24,622 bases of DNA from a virus. Positions 5,646 to 11,476 of this stretch are shown in pieces. The stretch covers positions 1-24,622 of the IMG/VR virus record IMGVR_UViG_3300010373_000132, one strand, 5' to 3'. Numbering within the stretch: the first letter of the stretch is position 1; each line of letters begins with the position of its first letter. The notes below the pieces were generated by a model, which searched no databases, was not told the DNA's origin, and saw only the letters and a program-made list of their open reading frames with translations. Both the position numbers and the translations under genes were made by a program.

Positions 5646-6067
5646 TGTACAAGTATCGAGTGACAATCGAAGCATGGCCGTTTTCAACTAATCTTGGTGA
5701 AGCCGTCGATCAAAAAAATGCCGGTCAACGAAGGAACAATTTCATCGTGACTGCGGATGGCATGAGCGATGCTTATAAGCAAGCCGAATTGATCACTATC
5801 GGTATGCGAACAAATCCCAAGGTGTGGCAGACGCCTATTATTTCCATTATTCAGGTTGACTACTTGGAGAGCGAATATGTATCCAAGAGCAATGACATCA
5901 ACAAAAAGATGGAAGAGGCTTTGAGTATTGCTCATGCAGCAATGTGCAGTCTCAGAACGGCATTGCATGACGAACCGGCAGTCCGTGGTCGTGAGTGGAT
6001 TCCGCTAGGCACTACATTGAATGACGCCATTCGTGCTGTGTATCAGGCACTTCCAACAAAGGTATAA
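5645..6067 (+). CDS. Hypothetical protein, 140 aa
   Basis: Start chosen at ATG 5645, which overlaps the previous stop by one base; an upstream in-frame start at 5609 lies inside the previous gene. The N-terminal half looks like beta strands around a polar loop (AVDQKNAGQRRNNFIVT) and a helix (DAYKQAELITIGM). The C-terminal half is a long helix with MEEALSIAHAAMCSLRTAL. The stop is 5 bases before the tRNA gene, so gene and tRNA are very likely co-transcribed. Function unknown. Confidence 0.72.
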   Translation: MYKYRVTIEAWPFSTNLGEAVDQKNAGQRRNNFIVTADGMSDAYKQAELITIGMRTNPKVWQTPIISIIQVDYLESEYVSKSNDINKKMEEALSIAHAAMCSLRTALHDEPAVRGREWIPLGTTLNDAIRAVYQALPTKV

Positions 6068-6072
6068 ATCAA

Positions 6073-6150
6073 GGCTGCGTAGCTCAACTGGATTAGAGCA
6101 ACGGATTTCTACTCCGTAGGTTGTGGGTTCGATTCCTACCGCAGTCGCCA
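6073..6150 (+). tRNA. tRNA-Arg (anticodon UCU)
   Basis: A full cloverleaf can be folded. The acceptor stem is GGCTGCG (6073-6079) with CGCAGTC (6140-6146), including one G-T wobble. The anticodon stem is ACGGA/TCCGT with loop TTTCTAC, giving anticodon TCT. The T arm is GTGGG-TTCGATT-CCTAC with one wobble, and the 3' CCA is encoded (6148-6150). It decodes AGA, a codon used in the phage small genes but often rare in Gram-negative hosts, so it probably supplements host supply. It sits alone, in the same direction as the operon, and would need processing from the mRNA. Confidence 0.95.
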
Positions 6151-6165
6151 TCTTTGGATATATGA

Positions 6166-6474
6166 ATGTCTTTTCATCCTTCACATGTCACTCGATATTC
6201 TGATTCTTCGTTTTACGATGAAATCTGCATTCATTGTGGGGCGACAGATAGGTTAGGGTCTTGGGGCGAATTAGCCAAACCTTGTCCTGTCAAGAAAGAA
6301 TTGAAATCCGATCCTCTCATGACTCAATATAGTGGCGTGTACTTGATGAATGACGGTAGTGTCAAGCAAGGCGATTGGTATTTCAGTCGAAGAAGAGTGG
6401 ATGATATGGTAAAAACCGAACACTGGTTTGGTGCCAAGAAATTATTATACATTCTAAAGAAGATGGAGAAATGA
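6166..6474 (+). CDS. Putative zinc-binding hypothetical protein, 102 aa
   Basis: Begins 15 bases after the tRNA. An N-terminal cluster, C-I-H-C-G near residues 21-25 followed by a Cys near 40 (AKPCP) and nearby His residues, looks like a small zinc knuckle. The C-terminal half is strand-rich and basic (GDWYFSRRRVDD, then a helix AKKLLYILKKMEK). A second ATG 4 bases upstream in another frame is not used because that frame is short. Function unknown. Confidence 0.65.
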   Translation: MSFHPSHVTRYSDSSFYDEICIHCGATDRLGSWGELAKPCPVKKELKSDPLMTQYSGVYLMNDGSVKQGDWYFSRRRVDDMVKTEHWFGAKKLLYILKKMEK

Positions 6475-6475
6475 A

Positions 6476-6541
6476 ATGACAAGATGCACCGTTACCGGAG
6501 AAGAACCGACCAACTCTACTGATGAACGAGTAGGTACATGA
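6476..6541 (+). CDS. Possible micro-gene, 21 aa
   Basis: The frame encodes MTRCTVTGEEPTNSTDERVG plus a final Thr. It lies 1 base after one gene and overlaps the next by 4 bases (ATGA), which is the operon's usual spacing. The short reading frame could exist only to couple translation of the next gene. Without homologues this is uncertain. Confidence 0.3.
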   Translation: MTRCTVTGEEPTNSTDERVGT

Positions 6542-6702
6542 CAAATATTAGCATGTTGATTAGATGGATCATCGGAGCCTTTTTCTTGGGAATGGGTGGT
6601 TCCAATTGGGGAGTATACGGTTTCTTTTGTGCTCTTGGAATGATCTTATGTTTATCAATCATCAGCGATCAAATCGAAGGTTTGAAGAAGAATGACGATT
6701 GA
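6538..6702 (+). CDS. Small two-span membrane protein, 54 aa
   Basis: Starts at an ATGA overlap. Two hydrophobic helices are visible (MLIRWIIGAFFLGMG and VYGFFCALGMILCLSII) separated by a short Gly/Ser/Asn loop, then a charged C-terminal tail (DQIEGLKKNDD). Positive residue R9 precedes the first helix. Function unknown. Confidence 0.58.
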   Translation: MTNISMLIRWIIGAFFLGMGGSNWGVYGFFCALGMILCLSIISDQIEGLKKNDD

Positions 6703-6715
6703 TTCGGAAGTGAAC

Positions 6716-6853
6716 ATGACTCAAGAAAAACCTGTCTGCAATAAGAAGTATGACAAGGATTCGAAATACGAATGTGAATGTCATGAGAAGATGGGAAACG
6801 ATTTCTACTTCCTGCCATTCGATAAATGCTTGCTCAAGGAACAGACAAAATGA
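6716..6853 (+). CDS. Small Cys-containing hypothetical protein, 45 aa
   Basis: I prefer ATG 6716 because GGAAG lies 5 bases upstream; an in-frame ATG at 6692 inside the previous gene would add 8 residues. The protein starts MTQEKPVCNKKYDKDSKYEC and contains a C-E-C-H cluster and one more Cys near the end, a possible metal site. The stop overlaps the next start (ATGA). Function unknown. Confidence 0.5.
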   Translation: MTQEKPVCNKKYDKDSKYECECHEKMGNDFYFLPFDKCLLKEQTK

Positions 6854-7029
6854 GTTGGTTACTGGTTTTTCATTTCGTGATCGCTGGCACAAATTCCGTG
6901 ATTATCGAGAGATTCGAGTCACAGAATACTTGTGTCAAGGCGGCTCACGAAATCATCGAGGTGTTACCGGAAGGTGAAGGCGCTGCATCCTATAACTGGC
7001 GCTGCAAGAACATTCACAGAGTCGAATGA
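6850..7029 (+). CDS. Small protein with N-terminal hydrophobic segment, 59 aa
   Basis: Start chosen at the ATGA overlap (6850). It begins MSWLLVFHFVIAGTNSVIIE, a hydrophobic stretch that may be a signal peptide or anchor, although it lacks N-terminal lysines. The rest holds two Cys (T-C-V-K and R-C-K-N) about 24 residues apart, which could form a disulphide if exported. The stop overlaps the next ATG. Function unknown. Confidence 0.55.
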   Translation: MSWLLVFHFVIAGTNSVIIERFESQNTCVKAAHEIIEVLPEGEGAASYNWRCKNIHRVE

Positions 7030-7160
7030 CCAAGAAAGAACTAGCAGAGTTTTTCAAACGGATATCCGCGAGAATTCAGCGCTTATCATCGCGACCTATC
7101 TCGGAAGATGATAGACGTCGGTTTGAGGAATTGAAAAGGAAAGCAAATGCTCAACGATAG
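7026..7160 (+). CDS. Small basic helical protein, 44 aa
   Basis: Starts at an ATGA overlap. Sequence MTKKELAEFFKRISARIQRL continues with a basic, charged helix ending KRKANAQR. Very high Arg/Lys content suggests contact with nucleic acid or membrane phospholipid. It overlaps the next gene by 14 bases. Function unknown. Confidence 0.48.
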   Translation: MTKKELAEFFKRISARIQRLSSRPISEDDRRRFEELKRKANAQR

Positions 7161-7395
7161 AGAATATGCCGAGGACGATCCTCTCACTTCTGCAATGATG
7201 GATGCTGCTCAAGGCCATCCGCTTCTTGATGTTATTGCTGCATCAATGTCTGTTCTGTGCCAGAGTGTCTATCTCAAATCTGGCAAGGATGTTCATGTGG
7301 CGGTCGAAAAGATCGAACAGATTTGTGAACTCGCCAAGAAAGAAATCATGTTGAATGAGGGCAATTGTTCTCAACTTGATAGGAAATTGTCGTGA
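7147..7395 (+). CDS. Hypothetical helical protein, 82 aa, paralogue of the gene at 7780
   Basis: An AAAGGAAAG ribosome binding site lies about 4 bases upstream. The protein aligns end to end with the product of 7780-8043: D-P-L-T-S-A-M-M-D-A-A-Q-G-H-P matches H-P-A-T-V-A-L-M-E-A-A-I-G-H-N. Next, S-V-L-C-Q-S-V-Y-L matches S-I-L-A-Q-S-V-L-L, and both end in a charged helix with AKKEIMLNE / SRKEMHMNK. Three helices are expected, the middle one hydrophobic. The genes are separated only by the cREC-like gene. Function unknown. Confidence 0.7.
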   Translation: MLNDREYAEDDPLTSAMMDAAQGHPLLDVIAASMSVLCQSVYLKSGKDVHVAVEKIEQICELAKKEIMLNEGNCSQLDRKLS

Positions 7396-7790
7396 AAAGA
7401 TATTTCCTGTATCTCGATGACATTCGTGTTCCAGACAGCTACAAACATTATGCTTTGTACGATATGATTTTCGTTTGTCGAAGTGCCGAAGACGCTTATC
7501 AAATGATTCTATCTCATGACTGGTTTAATGTACATTGGGAAATGTCACTCGATCACGATCTTGGTGATGGACAACCAACCGGTTATGATTTCGTCAAGAG
7601 AATAATCGAATATGATATGAATGTTTGGCCGTCTACCGCTCAAACTGGTGATTGTTCCAGTACCGGTAGAAAATTCTTTAACAGACTGGATGTTACTGTT
7701 CATTCAATGAATCCGGTCGGCAAAGACAATATGTTAAAGCTAATCGAAAACTACAGAGAACAACTCAAGGAAAATGCAAATGTCCGCTGA
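7392..7790 (+). CDS. cREC-like protein (cyclic-phosphate-processing receiver family), GTG start
   Basis: The 132-residue sequence follows the cREC pattern, a receiver-like Rossmannoid fold. It has L-D-D-I-R near the start (8-12), R-S-A-E-D-A (30-35), the signature S-L-D-H-D-L-G-D (52-59), G-Y-D (64-66), and V-H-S-M-N-P-V-G-x-x-N-M (103-114). In this family the conserved Asp and His residues are predicted to act on cyclic phosphate ends of nucleotides or RNA, rather than take part in phosphorelay. The segment near 85-100 (TGDCSSTGRKFFNRLD) lies between core motifs and may be an insertion. GTG is the start: AGGA lies 7 bases upstream and the previous stop overlaps it. Family likely; reaction inferred. 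Confidence 0.72.
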   Translation: MKRYFLYLDDIRVPDSYKHYALYDMIFVCRSAEDAYQMILSHDWFNVHWEMSLDHDLGDGQPTGYDFVKRIIEYDMNVWPSTAQTGDCSSTGRKFFNRLDVTVHSMNPVGKDNMLKLIENYREQLKENANVR

Positions 7791-8043
7791 TGGTATTCAA
7801 GACGATGTAGAAGACGCTCTGCAACACCCTGCTACTGTTGCTCTGATGGAGGCTGCTATCGGACACAATCTCACTGATGTTGTCATAGCGACGGTTTCTA
7901 TTCTTGCTCAGAGTGTGTTGTTGAGTTCGACTTCCATCGAAGATGCCGATTCCAAACTCACGGCACTGATGGAAAGGTCTCGAAAGGAAATGCACATGAA
8001 CAAAGATTTGTTGTCGCAATTCCAGAATAGAAAATCTTCATGA
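7780..8043 (+). CDS. Hypothetical helical protein, 87 aa, paralogue of the gene at 7147
   Basis: Start taken as ATG 7780 because AAGG lies 9 bases upstream; an ATG two codons earlier is only 3 bases from it. Strong similarity to the product of 7147-7395 shows that the two arose by duplication. A hydrophobic middle helix (LTDVVIATVSILAQSVLL) is flanked by acidic N-terminal and charged C-terminal segments. The stop overlaps the next start (ATGA). Function unknown. Confidence 0.68.
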   Translation: MSADGIQDDVEDALQHPATVALMEAAIGHNLTDVVIATVSILAQSVLLSSTSIEDADSKLTALMERSRKEMHMNKDLLSQFQNRKSS

Positions 8044-8306
8044 ATATCGTAAAATGGAAAGCTGGAATTGCTGATGAAGCATGGAAGGTTGAGATTTGTG
8101 AACGCGATGCCAAAACCGCTTATACTATGCTCAAGACATTAGTTTATATTCTGTATGGAACGGAAGGTCGCAATCATACTCCTGAAGATATGTTGAAAGA
8201 TATGTCTCAAATGTCTGGTAGAGAGATAGCTCAGAGTATTCAGAAATACATTGATAGCTGTGCCATTTCAGTTGAAAAAGAAAATGATTCTGGCGAAACC
8301 GTATGA
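8040..8306 (+). CDS. Hypothetical helical protein, 88 aa
   Basis: Starts at an ATGA overlap and ends at another. The protein begins MNIVKWKAGIADEAWKVEIC and has amphipathic helices with an M-L-K-D-M-S-Q-M-S-G-R segment. It has no membrane segment and ends in a charged tail (VEKENDSGETV). No family recognised. Confidence 0.68.
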   Translation: MNIVKWKAGIADEAWKVEICERDAKTAYTMLKTLVYILYGTEGRNHTPEDMLKDMSQMSGREIAQSIQKYIDSCAISVEKENDSGETV

Positions 8307-8494
8307 TGATTAGTTGTATGTACGGCATCGAGTTTGAAATGGAAAATAAACCGCCGCCACCCAAACGAACGGCGATTTATTCGCCGCGAAATGGAATTGT
8401 CTTCAATCTTATGATCTGGCAAAGCGATAGTTCTTATGGTTGGCAAATCTTCAATCAAGAAGTGTACGAGAATTGGTTGAACAATGCCCTATAA
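8303..8494 (+). CDS. Hypothetical protein, 63 aa
   Basis: Starts at an ATGA overlap with tandem ATGs. It has a short proline cluster (KPPPPKRTAIY) and a Trp/Asn-rich C-terminus (YGWQIFNQEVYENWLNNAL). It overlaps the next gene by 11 bases. No domain recognised. Confidence 0.58.
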   Translation: MMISCMYGIEFEMENKPPPPKRTAIYSPRNGIVFNLMIWQSDSSYGWQIFNQEVYENWLNNAL

Positions 8495-8711
8495 TCCGCT
8501 GACCAATCAGTCTTGTGTTTGCAAGGATGAGAATGGCAATTTCTTGTGGCGCTGCTCATCCAATTCGAAAGTTTGTCGAGCCGACATGATGGATTGTAAT
8601 TGGCCGGAATGCGATTGTTCTGTTCCATACTATGCCATGTCGTTACATAATCGAGTGATCTATTGCAGGAAAAAGAAATACAATGAACAAGATAGTCCAG
8701 AACATCTTTAA
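8484..8711 (+). CDS. Cys-rich hypothetical protein, 75 aa
   Basis: Eight cysteines in 75 residues: C-V-C near residue 11, then C24, C31, C38, C43, C45 and C61, with N-W-P-E-C-D-C at the centre. This could be one or two zinc sites, or a disulphide-rich peptide if exported; no signal peptide is seen, so zinc is likelier. It overlaps the genes on both sides (11 and 29 bases). Function unknown. Confidence 0.6.
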   Translation: MPYNPLTNQSCVCKDENGNFLWRCSSNSKVCRADMMDCNWPECDCSVPYYAMSLHNRVIYCRKKKYNEQDSPEHL

Positions 8712-8913
8712 TTCACTGATTATATTCTTCACCATCACCATGGCTGGTAGTATGGTTTGGGTGACCGTTGAAACACCAAATCTGATAACGGCAGCAAAGG
8801 TGTTCTTCTCCAGTATGATTCTAATCGTATTGTTTGGCTTCTTATCGTTACTATGGGATAACTTCAAAAATGACACTCGAAAAAGCACAGAAGATTTACA
8901 AGATCATTCTTAA
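8683..8913 (+). CDS. Two-span membrane protein, 76 aa
   Basis: Good ribosome binding site (GCAGGAAAAAG) upstream. Two hydrophobic helices are visible: residues 8-26 (IFNSLIIFFTITMAGSMVW) and about 40-57 (VFFSSMILIVLFGFLSLL), with a short V-E-T-P-N loop between. The C-terminus is polar and acidic. The next product has the same layout and a similar loop, so the two look like tandem paralogues. It overlaps the next gene by 44 bases. Function unknown. Confidence 0.65.
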   Translation: MNKIVQNIFNSLIIFFTITMAGSMVWVTVETPNLITAAKVFFSSMILIVLFGFLSLLWDNFKNDTRKSTEDLQDHS

Positions 8914-9073
8914 TGTATCGCGATCACTGATACTCATTTCCTTGTTCGCGGCACTTACATCGGTAATCTGGCTGGTGTGGGTTCCGTTCGATCCAATCGC
9001 AATCAAGTCGGCATTGACGTTTGCCATCCTGTTTGTGTTCTTTACGACATTTTCTCTTTGGTTGGATTCTTAG
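8870..9073 (+). CDS. Two-span membrane protein, 67 aa; last gene of the + operon
   Basis: I chose ATG 8870 over a TTG 36 bases upstream, because a TTG start would lengthen an already long overlap. After a charged N-terminal helix (MTLEKAQKIYKIILNVSRSL) come two hydrophobic segments around a W-V-P-F-D-P loop. The layout matches the previous protein. Its TAG stop (9071-9073) overlaps the stop codon of the opposing - strand gene, with no terminator in between. Confidence 0.62.
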   Translation: MTLEKAQKIYKIILNVSRSLILISLFAALTSVIWLVWVPFDPIAIKSALTFAILFVFFTTFSLWLDS

Positions 9074-9546
9074 AACTTCGCAGCCGTCACATTGCTACTG
9101 CCATCCAAATTCATAACCACAATTCTTTGAGGCTCGATTGGTGGCGGTGTGAATGTGATTATTTCAGGCGCGGTTGGTTTATTCTGCGGCAATGGCAGCG
9201 GCGGGGCTGGATCATCCGAGAATGTCCCGTTAGCCGAGTGATAAATCTTCCGACCAAAATCTTTCTGTGGATCGGTGCTCTGCACTCCAAACACTTCAAT
9301 GACCGTAAGGTTCTGTGGAAACAAGAACGAAACATCCTTGTTTGCGGCCATAACGATTCCGTTTACGCCACTATCCATCATGACAGTCATTTTGATCGAG
9401 TTAGGATCAATGAATGTTATTCTGGAATAATCATACCAATCCACTCCGCTTTGGTTTGAACAGAACAAAGCATTCGGTGGTGCTTCCTTTGGAAAAGGTT
9501 TTGGCTTATAGGGAGTCCATTCACCGTGATTTCTAATTTGCATCAT
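9070..9546 (-). CDS. Tail-fibre-associated hypothetical protein, 158 aa
   Basis: Last gene of the - strand structural block. I chose the ATG ending at 9546, which overlaps the tail fibre stop codon (ATGA), over a TTG at 9567. The N-terminal half has a G-E-W-T-P-Y-K-P-K opening, then N-A-L-F-C, G-V-D-W-Y-D-Y and strand-rich sequence. The C-terminal half is a Pro-rich linker (DPAPPLPLPQNKPTAP) and a final strand pair. Position after a tail fibre gene suggests a fibre cap, chaperone or adhesin. No family recognised. Confidence 0.72.
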   Translation of the reverse strand: MMQIRNHGEWTPYKPKPFPKEAPPNALFCSNQSGVDWYDYSRITFIDPNSIKMTVMMDSGVNGIVMAANKDVSFLFPQNLTVIEVFGVQSTDPQKDFGRKIYHSANGTFSDDPAPPLPLPQNKPTAPEIITFTPPPIEPQRIVVMNLDGSSNVTAAKF

Positions 9547-11258
9547 GAGTATCCTACTGTATACCAACCAACATTGTTTCGATAAGCTTGCAAGTAACGA
9601 CGTCTCTCAATAGCCGGATAAGGAACATTGGCCGTTGAGGATGCATAAGCTCCCGAACTGGAAATTCCAACACCAGTAACGAATGTGCCAAATGTCTTCG
9701 AAAGGCTGTATGAAGAATAAGCACCACCACCTTGAAGAAGAACATCTGCAACCGCCGAGGCCGTGTTGTAAGAACTAACGGAAGACGTACCGCCAGCAAC
9801 GCCGGTCACAACCGTAATGTACGAATAGTAATAACCTGTAACGACCGTTCCGCCCCAATAGTCGCGAGTTTCAGAACCGGCACCGATGCTCACATCGCCA
9901 GCATAAGCTAATCTCATTGCTGTGATTGGATAATCGAAATCGCCTGTTCCCCACAATCTTCCGGCAGCACTGTTGACATGAGCGCCGCTGAAATTGTAGG
10001 TCGATCCATCCCAATACAGATAATAAGAGCCGGAAGAACCAAATCGGATAATTCCTCGTCCATTGTTTCCGCCGTATCCATACACCCAAATTTGACCCGA
10101 AATAAAATATGGATCGGTTGGAGTCGTGAGTTGTCCATTTACGGTCAAGGCACCAGTGATTGTATCACCAGCCTTGTTGACCGGAGTATATCCAATGGCG
10201 GGTTGATACGATGACGCGGATTGAACTGCCATCGATCCTAAACCAAGATTTTGTCGAGCCGTGACCGAATTGGTGATATCCGACAGATTGTTTACGGTCT
10301 TGAGAACGCCAGTTAAGCTTGCTCCGTTTCCGGTCAATGTGCCAGTAATGGAAACATTGCCCGCGCCCATGCTCGGAACATTCAAGTTGGCAATGGTGGC
10401 AAACGAGATATTCGCTGAATACGACGTGAAATTGGTAATCGCGCCATACGAAGATTGAATATTGTTTGCACCAATCGTATAGTTTGCCGTGATTGTATTG
10501 GTTGACATGGTGTTCACGGTCAGGACGTTGAACAGCAAACCATTACCAGAGAAGTAGTTGGCTGAAACCACATTGGCCGAGACGTTGACAAAGGCCAAAG
10601 TCTTGCCGGTCATGGTGTTGACAGTCAGGGCATTGACATTCGATGAAACGAAATTACCGGAATTGGCATTTAAGTTATTCGCGCCGAAGGTAACAATGCT
10701 TCCGTTGTTGGATGTGACGCTATTGGCATTCACATTGACGAAAGTGCCATTCTGGATTTGTAAATCCGTGCCGTTGGCCGTGGCATTCACGGTCGAGTTG
10801 GCAATGATCGTCAACGAATTCTTTGTCAGGATCAGATTGTTTGACAGTGAAATTGTCGAGTTATTCACTACCAGATTTGTTGTGCCCTGTCCAACAGAGA
10901 TTGTATTGGTGGAGAAAACGAGATTCGATCCGACCGACAGAATGTTTGAATTACCATCAAAAGAGAATGGACCCAAAACCAGTTTGGTCGAATTTGCCAT
11001 CACAACATTTGTGGTGATGCTCAGATCGCCAAGGCTTTGAACATTGCCGCCACCTAAACCATCAGATACTCTGATTGTGTTGGCACCGACAATACCTTGA
11101 ACGAAAACATTACCGCTCGTCACCGAACCATTTGATGATTGATCGGCAGTGACGACGCTGTTTGCCATTTCCTCAATAATGGCATTGGTCTTGTCAACCA
11201 AGACTTGAAAGGTATCTTGAGCCGGTGCGGTATTGATTTCAGGTAATGAAGTTGTCAC
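9543..11258 (-). CDS. Phage tail fibre protein, 571 aa, GTG start
   Basis: Long, repetitive Asn/Ser/Thr/Val-rich sequence. After an N-terminal helix (about residues 14-34), residues 60-320 are imperfect short beta repeats of the type N-x-x-V-S-A-N. From about 320 come classic tail fibre motifs: N-N-L-S-D-I-T-N-S-V-T-A-R-Q-N-L-G-L-G, Y-T-P-V-N-K-A-G-D-T-I-T-G-A-L-T-V-N-G (about 350-374), then a Tyr/Gly-rich receptor-binding-type C-terminus. These mark trimeric fibre shafts that end in the host-recognition tip. The start is a GTG overlapping the previous stop (GTGA). No intramolecular chaperone domain is visible; the next gene may assist folding. Confidence 0.88.
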   Translation of the reverse strand: MTTSLPEINTAPAQDTFQVLVDKTNAIIEEMANSVVTADQSSNGSVTSGNVFVQGIVGANTIRVSDGLGGGNVQSLGDLSITTNVVMANSTKLVLGPFSFDGNSNILSVGSNLVFSTNTISVGQGTTNLVVNNSTISLSNNLILTKNSLTIIANSTVNATANGTDLQIQNGTFVNVNANSVTSNNGSIVTFGANNLNANSGNFVSSNVNALTVNTMTGKTLAFVNVSANVVSANYFSGNGLLFNVLTVNTMSTNTITANYTIGANNIQSSYGAITNFTSYSANISFATIANLNVPSMGAGNVSITGTLTGNGASLTGVLKTVNNLSDITNSVTARQNLGLGSMAVQSASSYQPAIGYTPVNKAGDTITGALTVNGQLTTPTDPYFISGQIWVYGYGGNNGRGIIRFGSSGSYYLYWDGSTYNFSGAHVNSAAGRLWGTGDFDYPITAMRLAYAGDVSIGAGSETRDYWGGTVVTGYYYSYITVVTGVAGGTSSVSSYNTASAVADVLLQGGGAYSSYSLSKTFGTFVTGVGISSSGAYASSTANVPYPAIERRRYLQAYRNNVGWYTVGYS

Positions 11259-11476
11259 TTAGTCAAAGCCTCTAAAATCTTTCCGAGGCTTTCCTTGATA
11301 TCTGCAACATCCTGTTCCAGACCAGAGAGCCTTAATTTGATTTGTTCTTGTTCTTGTTTCTTCTGGCGCTGTAGACGGATTGCATGAAATTCACCAGTCT
11401 CAGTATTTAGAATGGCATTCGTTTTCATGTCTTTGACGAATCCATCAATATTGGTTTTCTGGAAATTATTCTTCAT
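11255..11476 (-). CDS. Small coiled-coil protein of the tail region, 73 aa
   Basis: The N-terminal third has F-V-K-D-M-K-T-N-A-I-L-N-T-E, resembling short tail-associated proteins of T4-like phages that carry N-A-I-x-N-T-D. The rest is a long Gln/Glu/Lys-rich coiled coil (RQKKQEQEQIKLRLSGLEQD, then IKESLGKILEALTK). It overlaps both neighbours by 4 bases. It may be a structural connector or an assembly factor for the fibre gene that follows. Confidence 0.75.
   Translation of the reverse strand: MKNNFQKTNIDGFVKDMKTNAILNTETGEFHAIRLQRQKKQEQEQIKLRLSGLEQDVADIKESLGKILEALTK

Noticed and set aside
6063-6070. TATAAATC just before the tRNA, like a T4 late promoter
   Set aside because: It is made from the final codons and stop of the preceding gene, and a start about 6 bases downstream would begin inside the tRNA. 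Chance match.
8977-9459. 160-residue + strand frame that overlaps the convergent junction
   Set aside because: Antisense to the 158-residue fibre-associated gene and out of frame with the last membrane gene; its sequence is basic and of no known type.
9547-9567. TTG start for the fibre-associated protein
   Set aside because: The ATG at 9546 overlaps the previous stop as ATGA, the spacing used by the neighbouring genes, so the longer TTG form is less likely.
10558-11040. 160-residue open frame on the + strand opposite the tail fibre gene
   Set aside because: It is antisense to a clear tail fibre gene with strong motifs. Its hydrophobic/Thr-rich sequence mirrors the Asn/Val-rich codons of the real gene and has no convincing start site.
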